Source of the DNA: Pleurodeles waltl
Taxonomy: Eukaryota > Chordata > Amphibia > Caudata > Salamandridae
NCBI RefSeq assembly: GCF_031143425.1
Contig: NC_090438.1
Location: 776,313,138 to 776,377,137 of the forward strand
Length of the DNA stretch: 64,000 nt
Reading direction: 5' to 3'
Both the position numbers and the translations under genes were made by a program. Positions 35,500-47,177 of this stretch are shown here, in pieces. Every line of letters starts with the position of its first letter. Position 1 is the first letter of the stretch. The notes below the pieces were generated by a model, which worked only from the letters and a program-made list of their open reading frames with translations, had not been told where the DNA came from and searched no databases.

Positions 35500-36530
35500 T
35501 TAGCCTGAGGAAGTTGCAGAATACTGAAACAGTGTGTGTAAGACAGCCTGGCAAACTCTAGCTTGATGTCTGGCCAGGGCATCCACACCGTAATGTCTAG
35601 TAAAAGTGTTAGGAATGGACCATGTAGCTGCTTTACAGATGTCAGCTAGTGGTATATTCCCTAAGAAAGCCACAGAAGCCCCTTTTGTGCGAGTGGAATG
35701 GGATCTGGGAGTGACAGGTAAGGAAGGACCTTTTAGCTTTAGCATAACAAGTTTGAATACCCTTAACAAATCAATATGCACTCCCTGCTTTGGAAATAGC
35801 ATGCCCTTTTGTGTGGCATGAAATAGGACATGAAGAGTTGTGTCTCATGAAAGGGTTTTGTCCTAACTACATAACACGTTAACGCCCTTTTGACATCCAG
35901 TGTATGCAAGGCATGTTCTGCTACAGACTCTGGATGTGGAAAGAAAACTGGCAACTCCACAGTTTGATTGAGATGAAAACTGGAAACCACCTTGGGATAA
36001 ATTTTGGGTTGGTTCACAGGACCACCCAATTTGGATGAACCTGGAAGAAAGGCTCCTCTCTAGGTGAGAGTGTGTACCTTACTGACTCACTTAAGGGACG
36101 TAATGGCTACAAGCAAGGCTACCTTCCAAGAAAGGAAATGAAGCAGTCATGAGTAAAGGTGTTCAAAAGGTGGGCCCATGAACCTAGTTAGGACAATGTT
36201 AAGATATCATACCAGGGCAGGAGGGGTCCGGGGTGGGATAACGCGCTTAATCCCTTCCTTGAAAGTCTTAATGACTAGTACCCTGAAGAGCAAAATGTGC
36301 TGCCTATTCTGTAGTTAAGAATCCACAGCAGCCAAATGTAACAAAATGGTGGTGTAGGCAAGGTTTGACCGCTGAAGGTGAAGAAGGTAACACACGGTGT
36401 CTTGTACCAACAGTGTGAGAGGATTGATATGCTTTGGGAGGCAGCAGTGTACAAACACTTCCATTTGGCTTCGTAGCAAGTTCTGATAATAGGTCTGCAT
36501 GCTTCACCAAGAATAGACATACTTTCCTCC
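35500..36530 (-). pseudogene. DIRS tyrosine recombinase, copy C1
   Basis: The C-terminal frame (35802-35500) has PRSHSTRTKGASVAFLG (H-x-x-R intact), LADICKAATWSIPNTFTRHYG (Tyr nucleophile) and a tail after ARVCQAVLHTLF. The middle frame (36029-35763) contains KVVSSFHLNQTVELPVFF and LHTLDVKRALTCYV. Further N-terminal sequence (36510-36300) is in other frames. Frame changes at about 35800 and 36030 inactivate it. Confidence 0.75.
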
Positions 36531-36899
36531 AATACCTAACTCTATGACTTCAGGAGCCAGATTGCAAGATTGAGCTGCTAAGGATAGGGGTGCTGGAGAG
36601 TTCTGTGGTTTTGTGGGAAAAGGTCCTGTCTGTTGGGGAGCTGCTCATGAGGAACTAAAGAGAGTTCCAATAGAGTGGAGTACCAAGGCTGTCATGCCCA
36701 GATGGAGGCTTATAGGATGAGGGTAAGGGATGTCTACCTCAATCTGTGAATGACAAATGGTAGGAGTGAGAGAGGCGGAAAAGTGTAGGCAAATATCCCT
36801 GAACAATTCATACATAGTGCATTGCCCTTGGACTTAGGGCATTGTACATTTTTGACGGTAGCGAACAGGTCTATGGGAGGAGGCCCTCATCGCCAAAGG

Positions 36900-38105
36900 T
36901 AAGTAAGTAGGGCCTGTCTGTGGAGTTCCCATTCGTGGACTTGCTGATATGTTGTGCAGAGCAGGCTGCCAAGTCATTGTCCAGGCCCAGAATTTACTGT
37001 ATGATAACTGCACCTTGTGATGTATCGCTCATCTCAGGATCCTCTGGGCTAGGGCAGACAGATAGGGCAAGTGCATGCCCCCTTACTTTTGTAGGTACAC
37101 ATGGCCATTGTGTTGTCCTTGCAGACTAAAACAACCTTTTTGTGAATGAGTGGAAGGAATGCTCGAAGAGCAAACTGAATAACTAGCAATCCCAGATGAC
37201 TGATGTGTAGGCCCTGATGCGCGGGTGACCACAAGCACTGTGTTGGGTGATGTTGCAGATGCGCTCCTCATCCTGTAAGAGAGGCATCCGTGGAGATGGC
37301 CTTATGAGGAAATGGGTCTAGAAAGGGCAGCCCCTGCAACATGTTGTTGTAATTCCACCACTGCAGATAACAATGCATACAGCTCCCAAATTAACAGTAG
37401 ATCCTCCCATAGACCATCTACCTGAGACCACTGTACTGCTAGGCACAGCTGTAAAGAATGCATGTGTAACACCGCATGAGGAACGCTTTACTGTTGTGAC
37501 CATTACCTGCAAATCCAGCTGACAAAGAGATAGCTGTTTCTGGAAAGCGCTGACCCTGGCCAGGGTTCTACATGCATTTGCCACCCTTGAGTCTAAGGTA
37601 GCCCCGAAGAAGGGTTGTACTTGGTGAGGCTGAAGGTGAGATTTGGCTATATTCAGTGCGAAGCGAAGCTTGTGAAGAAAGTCTATGGTTGTTGGCATGC
37701 CTGCCAGACATGACTGCTTCCTGAAGCTCTTGATCAGCCAGTCGTAAGAGGACACATGGATGCCTCTCTAATAGAGGTGAGCGGCTCCCAAAACCAGATA
37801 CCTGGTGAAGACTCTGGCGGTTGTTGTGATCCTGAAAGGCAGCACCTTGAACTGACAATGATGTCCACCCACCACAAGCCACAGGAATCTTCGATGGGCA
37901 GGGTGGATGGGAATATGTAAGTAGGAGTCCTTTACGTTGAGGGTGGTCATGAAGTGACCCTGCGGAACAGGGTGGTGGCATTCTGAAGTGTGACCATCTG
38001 GAAATGTTCCAACAGAATATACTGGTACTTGGTGAGGAACTGGAGATTTAGTATAGGCCTGAGGGACCCATCTTTCTTGGGAATGAGAAAGCACCGGAAG
38101 TATAC
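36900..38105 (-). pseudogene. DIRS RT-RNase H, copy C1
   Basis: Frame 38094-37768 contains FMTTLNVKDSYLHIPIHPAH (RT motif A region, Asp kept) and FKVLPFRITTTARVFTRYL. RNase H is hinted at by VVLVCKDNTMAMCTYKSKG (37130-37075). The catalytic YLDD loop falls at a frame break near 37745. The T2 element at 38106 cuts the RT N-terminal part. Confidence 0.7.
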
Positions 38106-40120
38106 TGTAGGAAGCTGGCCTAGTATGTGGTGGATCCCTTTGGTGTTCTCACCTTATACCAGGTCCAGGTATCCCCTGTTAGTGGAGTGTAGGCAGTGTC
38201 TAGGAAGTCAGGGGTCTCTAGAGGTAACTGTGGGTGAAGAGACAAGACTTATCTTGGAGACATGCAAAGCTTATGCAATACCACTACAGTCACACAGCAA
38301 CTTATCACACATGAAAGAACCACATTTTGTTACAAAAATAAAAGGTACTTTATTATAGTAACACAACACTAGAATATTATAGGCAGCTCCCCCCAACTGG
38401 AGGTAAGTACACACTAGTTATATACACATTAGCAGTCAGCAAATGGCATAGAAACAACAAGCATTGTCAATACTTAGTGAAAATAGTGAGGGCCCTAAGG
38501 GAGGGCCAAACCATATACTAAGAAAGTGGAATGCAAAATATAGTCTCTCACCCAAGGATGTGGAGATGTTAGAGGGGAGCTGGAAAAACTAGGAACCCCA
38601 ACAGGTGAGTACCTGAGTGACCCCCAGTGACCAAGAGTGTGGCAGTAAGTACCTGGTGTCCCAAAGGACAAACAGAAGGTCTTGGAAAAAGGATTGTGCA
38701 AGAAAAGGAACAGACTGGAAAATAACCAAAGGTGGTTTCCGGTAGAAGAGAACCTGAAAAAGAAGGGCACACAGTCCAATCCACGATGGAGTGTCGAGTG
38801 GAGGCAGGAGGTACTACCCACCCTTCTGTGGATGAAGAACCATGTCGACGAGGGAAGAAGACCAGCTGTGGAGCCCAGGAGCTGAAGAGAAGTCCTTGGA
38901 GTGGTGCAGATGGTGTACCACGTTGGTTGTCGGGTTGCACATGGTCAATGGTGTTGGAGAACCACCAACAAGCCTTGGCAAATGCAAGAGGAGTAAAAGA
39001 AGAGTTGAAAGGCTGAAGAGGACCAGCAAGGCACAGGGGACTCGACCCTTGGAGGGAGGTCTGGGGTGACCCTCCGCAATCGAGAGAGCCAACAGAAGCA
39101 GTCACCAGGGGTCTCTGAGCTGGTGCAAACTGGTTTATGCAAGCAGGGAACCAAATTTGCCTTTCAAAACAAACCGGTGGCTTGAGGAGGCTACCTCTCC
39201 CAAGCGTTGTAACACCTATTTCCAAGGGAAAGGGTGTTGCCGTCCTCTCCCACAGTAAATCCTTTGTTCTGCCTTCCCCTGCATGAGCTGGTCAAGCAGC
39301 AGGAAGGCAGAAACCTGTCTGAAGGAGGCAGCAGTACAGGCTGCCCAGAAAACCCCATAAGACTGGTAGGAGGAGCAATATTGGGGGCCTTCTAAGGGGC
39401 CCACAAAGTGCATGGAATCATACAACCAATACTGGCAACAGAATTGGGGTATGATTTTGACATGGTTGATACCAAACACGCCCAGGTTCGGAGTTACCAT
39501 TATGTAGCTGGGCACAGGTGACCTGTGTCCAGTACACTGGTAAAGTGGCTACCCCGCACTTATGAAGTCCAGTGCAATGGGGCTGTAGTTCATAGGGGCA
39601 CCTCTGCTCATGCTGGGGTGCCCTCACACACAGGGGCCTGGACCTGCACCCTGCCCTCTGGGTTAGGAGTGCCTACCATAGGGGTGACTTGAAGTGACCT
39701 GGTGCAGTAGCCTGTGGTGGATGGGTGCATGCACCTTTTCCTGCAGGCTGCAATGGCAGGCCTGCAGACACATTTTGTATGGGCTCCCTTGGGTGGCATA
39801 ATGCATGCTGCAGCCCATGGGAATCCCCAATCAATCAATCAGTTTTTGTAAAGAACAGCTACTCACCAGTGAGAGTCTCAAGGCAGTGCCCTGGTGCCAC
39901 AATTCCCTGGGTACCTAAATATCATAGACTAGGGACTTCTAAGTGGGCATCAGTATGCCAATTGTGGAGTTCACAAGAGTCCTAGGCAACTACATTTATA
40001 GAGAGAGAGCACAATCGCTGGGGTCCTGGTTAGCTGGATCCCAGTGAAAACAGTCTAAGCATACTGATAGTAGACAAAAAGTGGTGATAACCATGCCAAA
40101 AAAGAGGGTACTTTCCTAAA
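38106..40120 (-). mobile_element. TG...CA-bounded element T2 (2.0 kb) in DIRS C1
   Basis: It starts TGTAGGAAGCTGGCCT and ends GGTACTTTCCTAAA (one change from CCTACA). It is flanked by a perfect 5-bp target duplication, TATAC (38101-38105 and 40121-40125). It aligns in reverse with the copy at 5560-8185, sharing GGTCCAGGTATCCCCT and the AATAAA 243 bp from the same end (complement at 38349-38354). It is about 600 bp shorter through internal deletions. No coding sequence recognised. Confidence 0.88.
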
Positions 40121-40125
40121 TATAC

Positions 40126-40920
40126 CACTCTGCCACGATGTAGAGATAGCACTGACAATATTGACCCTTTGGTAAGTAGTGTGTGCATCTCTTCTTGATG
40201 CATACGTTAATTTTCCATGGACAACTTGTGTGCATGTGGCAGGATGCTGGGTGGTGTTTGGGTGAGTTCTTTACAGTACTCCTAACATATGATGTTGAGA
40301 ACCCAGCAGTTAAAGGTGATTACCTCACAGTGAGGCAGAAACCCTTTGGAGCCTGTTCCCGGCAGATGTAATATGGTCAGGGGAGAGGAGGAAAGCGTCA
40401 TTGTTTTGAGGGCAGTGGATTCTTTAGGAGCTGTCCCTTTGCCTCTACCCTTGCCACTGCTCCCATACCCTCCTCTAGAGTATACCTGTGAAAGTAACTG
40501 CTACTGTTGTCTGGTGTATGTAGTTATAAGAAATTATAATGGCCGCACCACAATACTGTGCTGGTGAAAGGAGCAGCCGGCATTGGGAGTCTGTAGTGCA
40601 CACACAGCTTTAGCTGAATCAGTGTCATTGATCTTTTCAAGCATCTTATCGACCTGAGGACCGTAAAGATGCTTACTATCGAAGGGCACATTAAGAATGT
40701 GCTGCTGTGCTCCAGTTTATGTAGCCATGTATGGTGGCGGAGAAGGAGACTAGAATTAAACTCATGATTGGCCGTGTCCACGGTATCAAGAGCAAACTTG
40801 ATATTGGTACTGATAATAATTTTTTCTCTCCTGAACCAACTCATGCCCTCGCTTGTGGTATTGCACTAGGAGATGTTGGATAAGATCCTCCATCTGGTCC
40901 CAGTGGGCATGGAACCAAAA
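40126..40920 (-). pseudogene. DIRS gag, C-terminal part, copy C1
   Basis: The minus-strand frame 40844-40524 includes FALDTVDTANHEFNSSLLLR, then HHTWLHKLEHSS. This corresponds to the gag segment of A1 that reads DTTDSVARA...RRQAWLRNSGFS. The segment is cut at 40921 by insertion of the complete DIRS copy A2. The N-terminal gag is at 49900-50343. Confidence 0.65.
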
Positions 40921-41365
40921 GAACAAGTTACTTACCTTCGGTAATGCTTTTTCTGGTGGATCCATTAGCTACCTGTGGATTCCTCACCTTATGAATTCTC
41001 CCAATGTGCCAGCATTCGACGGAAAATCTTCTTCCCAGCTTTCCACGTCAACGAGGATGTCACAATTGCATGGCTCACACGCGACTTGGTCTGACGTCAC
41101 CATGACAATAAGAGGTCCTCGCCGGCGTGCGGGCGTCAGTTTCACCCATTTTTTACGTGCCTTTGAGGCGAACAGATGAAAGCCGACCTCACAATAGCTC
41201 AAATGAATACACACATACAACCATATTGATGTAACACAATTACAACCATCATTTATATATATAAAATTATCAAAACATATATACACTTGTAAAACAACAG
41301 TCTTGGTATGACCAGACAGGCAACGGGGAAGAAGGTGGGACTGTGAGGAATCCACAGGTTGCTAA

Positions 41366-42357
41366 TATATCCACCAGAAAAAGTGTTACCAAAGGTAAGT
41401 AACTTGTTCTTCTGATGGATACAACTACCTGTGGATTCCTTACCTTATGAATAGAGTCCCAAAGCAGTACTGCACTCGGAGGTGGGTGCCTGACTGGTCA
41501 AACCAAGAAATCCTGCAATACAGAACGTGCAAAATGGCCAACCCCCCTAACCTCTGAGTCCAAGCAATAATGCTTCGCGAAGGTGTGGAGGGACGCCCAA
41601 GTTGCTGCCTTGCAAATATCCACCACCGGAACCCCTCTAGCCAAGGCCGAAGTGGCAGACTTAGCCCTGGTCGAATGGGCTCTAATAACCTCAGGGGAAA
41701 CCTTCTTTGCCAACGAGTAACAGACCTTAATGAAAAGAATGACCCACCTGGATATGGTTCTTTTACAAATAGCTGGTCTTCCAACCGAAAGTCCTTTGTT
41801 CTCTCAATATAAAAACTGAGAGCCCTTCTGGGGTCCAAACGATGGAGTCTCTCTCCCTCCATGTATCCACCAGAAAAAGCATTACCGAAGGTAAGTAACT
41901 TGTTCTTCTGATGGATACAACTACTTGTGGATTCCTCACCTTATGAATAGAGTCCCAAAGCAGTACTGCACTCGGAGGTGGGTGCCTGACTGGTCAAACC
42001 AAGAAATCCTGCAATACAGAACGTGCAAAATGGCTAACCCCCCTAACCTCTGAGTCCAAGCAATAATTCTTCGTGAAGGTGTGGAGGGACGCCCAAGTTG
42101 CTGCCTTGCAAATATCCACCACCGGAACCCCTCTAGCCAAGGCCGAAGTGGCAGACTTAGCCATGGTCGAATGGGCTCTAATAACCTCAGGGGGAACCTT
42201 CTTTGCCAACGAGTAACAGACCTTAATGAAAAGAATGACCCACCTGGATATGGTTCTTTTACAAATAGCTGGTCTTCCAACCGAAAGTCCTTTGTTCTCT
42301 CAATATAAAAACTGAGAGCCCTTCTGGGGTCCAAACGATGGAGTCTCTCTTCCTCCT
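41366..42357. repeat. Tandem duplication of 496 bp (internal complementary region plus recombinase end)
   Basis: Two head-to-tail units (41366-41861 and 41862-42357) with only a handful of differences. Each contains the internal complementary region and the C-terminal part of the recombinase, including the same ~40-bp deletion. That deletion therefore predates the duplication. The junction (41855-41870) joins CTCTCTCCCTCC of the recombinase to ATGTATCCACCAG of the complementary region. Confidence 0.92.
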
Positions 42358-43150
42358 TTGAAGGATGAGGAGAGGGGTAGAAAGATGGAAGGGTAATAGT
42401 CTGCCCCATATGGAAAGGAGTGACAACTTTAGGTAGAAAAGCCGCCCTGGTTTTCAGCACCACTTCATCAGGAAAGAAAAAAGTAAAGGGAGGTTTAACA
42501 CTAAGGGCCTGAAGCTCACCAACACGCCTAGCCGACGTAATAGCAACAAGGAAAACTGTCTTTAAGACTAGCAACATTAAAGAACAAGAATGCAAAGGTT
42601 CAAACGGTGAACCCATTGAAAAAGTCAAAACCAGATTCAAATCCCACTGAGGCATAAGAAACGGAGTGGGAGGAAATGTATTTGTTAAACCTTTTAAGAA
42701 CCTAATAACAATAGGCGAATTTAACAAGGAGGGTTGATCCGGAAGGCAAAGAAAGGCTGACAGTGTAGCCAAATAGCCTTTAACAGTAGCAACTGCACAA
42801 CCCTTCTGTGCCAAAGCTAATGCAAACAACAGAACATCAGACAGATGGGTCCTCAAGGGATCAATTTGTTTCTCTCCACACCAAGCCACAAATTTTGCCC
42901 ACCTACTGGCATACACAGTCTTAGTGGAGTGTCGCCTGGCTGATAAAATAACATCCACTACCTCTGGTGGGAGAGAGAAAGCACTCAGATTGCCCCATTC
43001 AATATCCAGGCATGTAGGTGCATGCTCTGGAGGTGAGGGTGTAGAATCTGCCCCTGCGATTGTGAGAGGAGATCTGCCCTGAGAGGGAGACGGAGCAGAG
43101 GGCACAGTAAGAGCTGGAGAAGGTCCATGTACTACACCCTTCTCGGCCAA
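41440..43150 (-). pseudogene. DIRS tyrosine recombinase, copy A2
   Basis: The N-terminal and middle parts are open from 43150 (STKTVYASRWAKFVAWCGEKQIDPL, then AITSARRVGELQALSV with the first catalytic Arg). At ...LEDQLFV about 40 bp are missing relative to A1, shifting the frame into KEPYPGG.... The catalytic end lies in another frame at 42209-41994 (HSTMAKSATSAL, so the H-x-x-R Arg is Met; TKNYCLD keeps Tyr). It appears again in the duplicated unit at 41713-41498 (HSTRAKSATSAL, AKHYCLD). Not functional. Confidence 0.88.
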
Positions 43151-43349
43151 TCAGGAGCTATTAAAATGGCCTGACCCGATATTGGCGAATCTTCCTCAGA
43201 ACCCAAGGAATCAAGGGTATGGGGGAAACGCGTAAAGCAACTAATCGCACCAAGACATCTGAAACGCGTCCCCCAAAGCTCCTTGCACCGGATACTGGAG
43301 GCTGCAGAATGACGGGCAGTGCGCATTCTCCAGAGTGGCAAACAGATCT

Positions 43350-44770
43350 ATCCGCGGAGAACTCCACATCCGAAAGATGTGACGGACCAGATCCGGATGG
43401 AGACGCCACTCGTGATCGCCTGAGAAATTACGACAGAGTGTCTGCACGTACGTTGAGCACTCCGGCCACATGATTCGCTATCAAGCAAATCCGATGGTCC
43501 TGAACCCAGGACCAGAGCCGCAGAGCCTCTCTGCAGAGAAGGTACGACCCCACTCCTCCCTGCTTGTTTATATACCACATCGCGGTAGTGTTGTCTGCCA
43601 AGACTATCTCCCGCAATTCTAACAGATTGATATGAAAAGTCCGTTCCACTGGAGAGCAAAGACCTTTGATCTCCAGGTCCCCCAGAAGATGCTTCCACCC
43701 TAGAGTGGAAGCATCCGTTATGACCGTGGTCATTGGAGGCCCACCATCGTAGATCCGCTGCAGCGTCTCTGGAGATTGATATCGACTCTTCCAGATCCCC
43801 TTTGTGTTGAAACCACTGCCTGGAGAGGCACCACTGGAGAGCCCTCATGTGCCAACGTGCATGAGTGACCAATAGAATGCAATAAGCAAACAGACCGAGC
43901 AGGCGTAGGACCTTGAGGACTGGAACAACCGCTTCATTTTGAAATCAACACCTGGATGTCCTGAATCCGCTGAGGCGGAGGATAGGCCTGATTCAATGTT
44001 GTATCCAGTACTGCTCCTATGAACAGGAGGTGCTGAGAGGGCTCCAGGTGAGACTTGGGCACATTCATCGAAAAACACAGACTGAACAACAACTGAGTTG
44101 TCATGTGCAAGTGATGCAGCACAAGCTCTGGAGACGGCTTTGATCAACCAATCGTCCAGGTAAGGAAATACCGATATTCCCTTAGTTCTGAGACTTGCTG
44201 CAACCACCGCCATCACCTTCGTGAAGACTTGAGGTGCTGAAGTAAGACCAAATGGAAGGACCGCAAACCGGTAGTGTTGCGACACCACCACAAACCGGAG
44301 ATACTTCATGTGCGCCTTGAGATTAGGGATATGAAAGTAAGCATCCTGCAAGTCAACAGAAACCATCCAATCCTCTTTGTTCAACGTCGGAAGTACCTGC
44401 GCTAGAGTCAGCATCTTGAATTTCTCCTGTTTGAGGAACCAATTCAAAATCCTCAGATCCAGGATTGTTCTCAATTGACCATCCTTCTTGGGAATCAGGA
44501 AATATCTTGAATAACAACCCTGACCCCTATCCTGCTCTGGAACCGACTCCACTGCACCTTTTGAAAACAGGATTTGAACCTCCTGCTGCAACAACAGGAG
44601 ATGGTCTTCTGAACAAAACGTGGGACAGGGAGGGATAGTAGAAAAGGAAGGGCATATCCTTTCCTCACAATATTTAAAAACCAGGAGTCTGATGTGGTTA
44701 ACTTCCACTCGCGGAGAAAAAGACGTAACCTTCCCCCTACAGGAGAAGTATGTCTGAAAATGAGCAGAAA
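43350..44770 (-). pseudogene. DIRS RT-RNase H, copy A2
   Basis: The RT frame at 44708-43845 carries GCYSRYFLIPKKDGQLRTIL, VSVDLQDAYFHIP and FPYLDDWLIK (YLDD intact, about 44165). It then shifts frame. RNase H at 43733-43428 shows VITDASTLGWKHLLGDLEI, but a deletion joins LLELRE directly to IVLADNTTAMWYINKQGG. That removes about 17 residues present in A1. The DIRS-specific C-terminal segment continues in other frames to about 43140. Confidence 0.85.
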
Positions 44771-46879
44771 ACTAGGGCTGCTGCCCTTGTTGTTGCCCTC
44801 CAGAGGAAGAGGATGATGCAGGGTGCTGCTGGGTGGCCCCTCTTGTCCGAACCCTCCCCCACCTTCTAAAGGATGGTGGGCTGTTGGACTGTGGACTGGG
44901 GTTTCCCACAGTAAACTGCTCCACGCCCAAACCCCCTGAACCTCTGAAAGGACCTCCAAGGGGGAGTAGTGGAAGCCTGCAGACTCTAAGACCTTGCTGT
45001 GGCACTACTGTCAAAGCGTTCTAAGGATGAGTCAGCTTTAGCTCCAAAAAGCTTCTCTCCATCAAAAGGCAGGTCCAATAGAGTGGGCTGTACATCTGAA
45101 GAAAAGCCAGAGGACCTCAACCATGCATGCCTCCTGGTAGGGATAGAAGTACCCTTCGCCCTGGCCACCGAGTCTGTGAAATCCAGACCAGACTGGATAA
45201 TCTGCATAGCCGCCACCTGAGCATCTGACACGAGTTCATCAAATTGTCCTTGCATCTCCTGCGGCATGTCTGGAACCATAGCTTTAGCCGTGTCCATCAG
45301 GGCGTGCACATACCTACCGAACACACAGGTAGCGGTTGCTGCTTTCAGGGCCATACGACAGGAAGAAAAAGTCTTCTTCGCTGACTGCTCCATTCTCTTG
45401 GACTCCCTGTCCCAAGGAATCACAGGGAAGGAACCTGGTGCAGAATGTGTGGAACAAGAGGCCTGAACTACTAGACCCTCCGGGGTGGGATGTTTTGACA
45501 AAAAACCCGGATCTCCAGGACCCACCCTATATTGTCTTGCCACACATCTGTTGACAGTTGGGGACGACACATGCTTCCTCCTTACCTCTAAAATAGCCTC
45601 CGTAAGAGCATCATTAAATGGGAGCAATGGTTCCGCTGAAGTCGAAGAAGGATGCAGGACTTCAGTTAAAATATTAGTCTTCACCTCAGCAGCTGGCAAC
45701 GGAAGATTAAAAAAATTTGCCGCCTTCCTGACCACAATATGGAAAGAGGCGGCTTCCTCTGTAAACTCCCCTGGAAAAGAAAGGTCCCACTCCGGGGACG
45801 TGTCTAGCCCACTGGCTGAGTTAAGTCCTTGATATTCGCCCAGGGGCTCCGCAATCTCTCTTTCTACCAGCAGCTGCCTCTGGTACTCCTGCTCCTCTAA
45901 AAGCCTTAGTGCGTTTCTGCGTGACCTCAGCCTGGCCTCTAACCTTGGCGTAGATATAGAGTTAGCCAACGTCAATGACACCGGCTTCAGGACTGAAAGA
46001 CCCGGACCAGGAGAAGGAGACACAGTACGGTCCAATCCGGATCCACCCGGCGCTGGAGCGGATCCCATCGGTGACGTCGACACCTGAGACTCCGTCATCG
46101 GCATCAACTGATAAGGTGATGTCATTGGCGCCGCAGGTCTATAAGACGATGTCATCGGCGCCGTAGACCTTTGAGGCAACTCATCGGTGCCAAACTGGCA
46201 CCCTCAGCTGGATAAAAGGGCATAAATGGCGCCGCCTTGTAAGGAGCTGGGGCACCCAATGTAAATGCAAAAGGACCCGTGGGACCAGCCGGTGCACCAG
46301 CAGGGGCCATAGCATTAAACATATTAAACAAGGCATTTACAAATGCCGCCGAATCCGCTCCCAGAGACGGGAAGGCAGGATACAGCTGAGGTTCATGTGG
46401 CACTTGCGCCAGCTGAGCATCTGAATCCTGCACCCCAGGCGTAAAGCGAGGACTCTCTTGAGGCGCAACCACCTCAAAGACCGACGGCGCCGGAGAAGTC
46501 TGAGGACTTTGAGGCTGTGGAGTTACCATAGGACTAACCTCCCACTTCACACAGCGCCACCTAGGTGGAGATCTGGACCTTGAACGGCTTTGAGTCGAAC
46601 AACGCAGAGAGTTGTGTCGACGACGCTTCTTATGTTTTTTTGAAGAAGTGTGAGAAGACGATCTACGATGGCTTCCATGTCCTTTCTTCACCTTAGCCAA
46701 AAAGGGTTTGGCTTCTCTCTCTTTCAGCGCCTTTGGATTCATGCTTTGGCAAGACACACACTCGTTGACGTCATGCTCTGAAATTAACACCAAAGGCAAT
46801 CATCATGAGGGTCTGTAACCGACATGCAACCCCCGCACTCCCGACAAGGCTTAAACCCCAACTTCCTAGGAGGAGACAT
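44770..46879 (-). pseudogene. DIRS gag, copy A2 (early stop and frameshifts)
   Basis: The start codon at 46879 gives M-S-P-P-R-K-L-G-F-K-P-C-R-E-C-G-G-C, the zinc head. A TAA replaces the codon just after C-L-W-C. Downstream, the basic region (SSHTSSKKHKKRRRHNSL, about 46660-46610) and the main body (46179-44986; ASGLDTSPEWDLSFPGEF, RRHAWLRSSGFSSDVQPTLL) are open but in other frames. Length and order match A1 gag. Inactive. Confidence 0.85.
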
Positions 46880-47177
46880 TGTAACCAGAAACAAGTAGGG
46901 AACACCTTCAACATTAGCAAGAGCTAGGAGAAAACCGTTAGCGTTGAAGGCACGGAAAAAAGGGAACTTACGTCAGCACGCCGGCGAAGACCTCTTATTG
47001 TCACGGTGACGTCAGACGGAGTCGGGTGGGAGCCGTGCATTTGTGATGTCCTCGTCGACGTGGAGAGCTGGGAAGAAGATTTTCCGTTGCATGCTGGTGC
47101 ATTGGGAGAATTCATAAGGTGAGGAACCCACAGGTAGTTGTATCCATCAGAAAGGGTCAGTATCCAGAATGCCCCGT

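Larger units (their letters stand above)
40921..47152 (-). mobile_element. DIRS retrotransposon copy A2 (inserted in C1, tandem duplication inside)
   Basis: The ends are GAACAAGTTACTTACC (40921) and GTATCCATCAGAA (47152). The inverted terminal repeats correspond over the block starting ACCTGTGGATTCCTCACC (left about 40970-41140; right about 46960-47130) with several mismatches. Order on the minus strand is gag, RT-RNase H, recombinase, internal complementary region. It is the same subfamily as intact A1 but all three genes are broken. No target duplication, as expected for DIRS. Confidence 0.92.

Noticed and set aside
41440..41862. A separate recombinase gene at 41440-41862
   Set aside because: It is the outer unit of the 496-bp tandem duplication in DIRS A2, not an independent gene.
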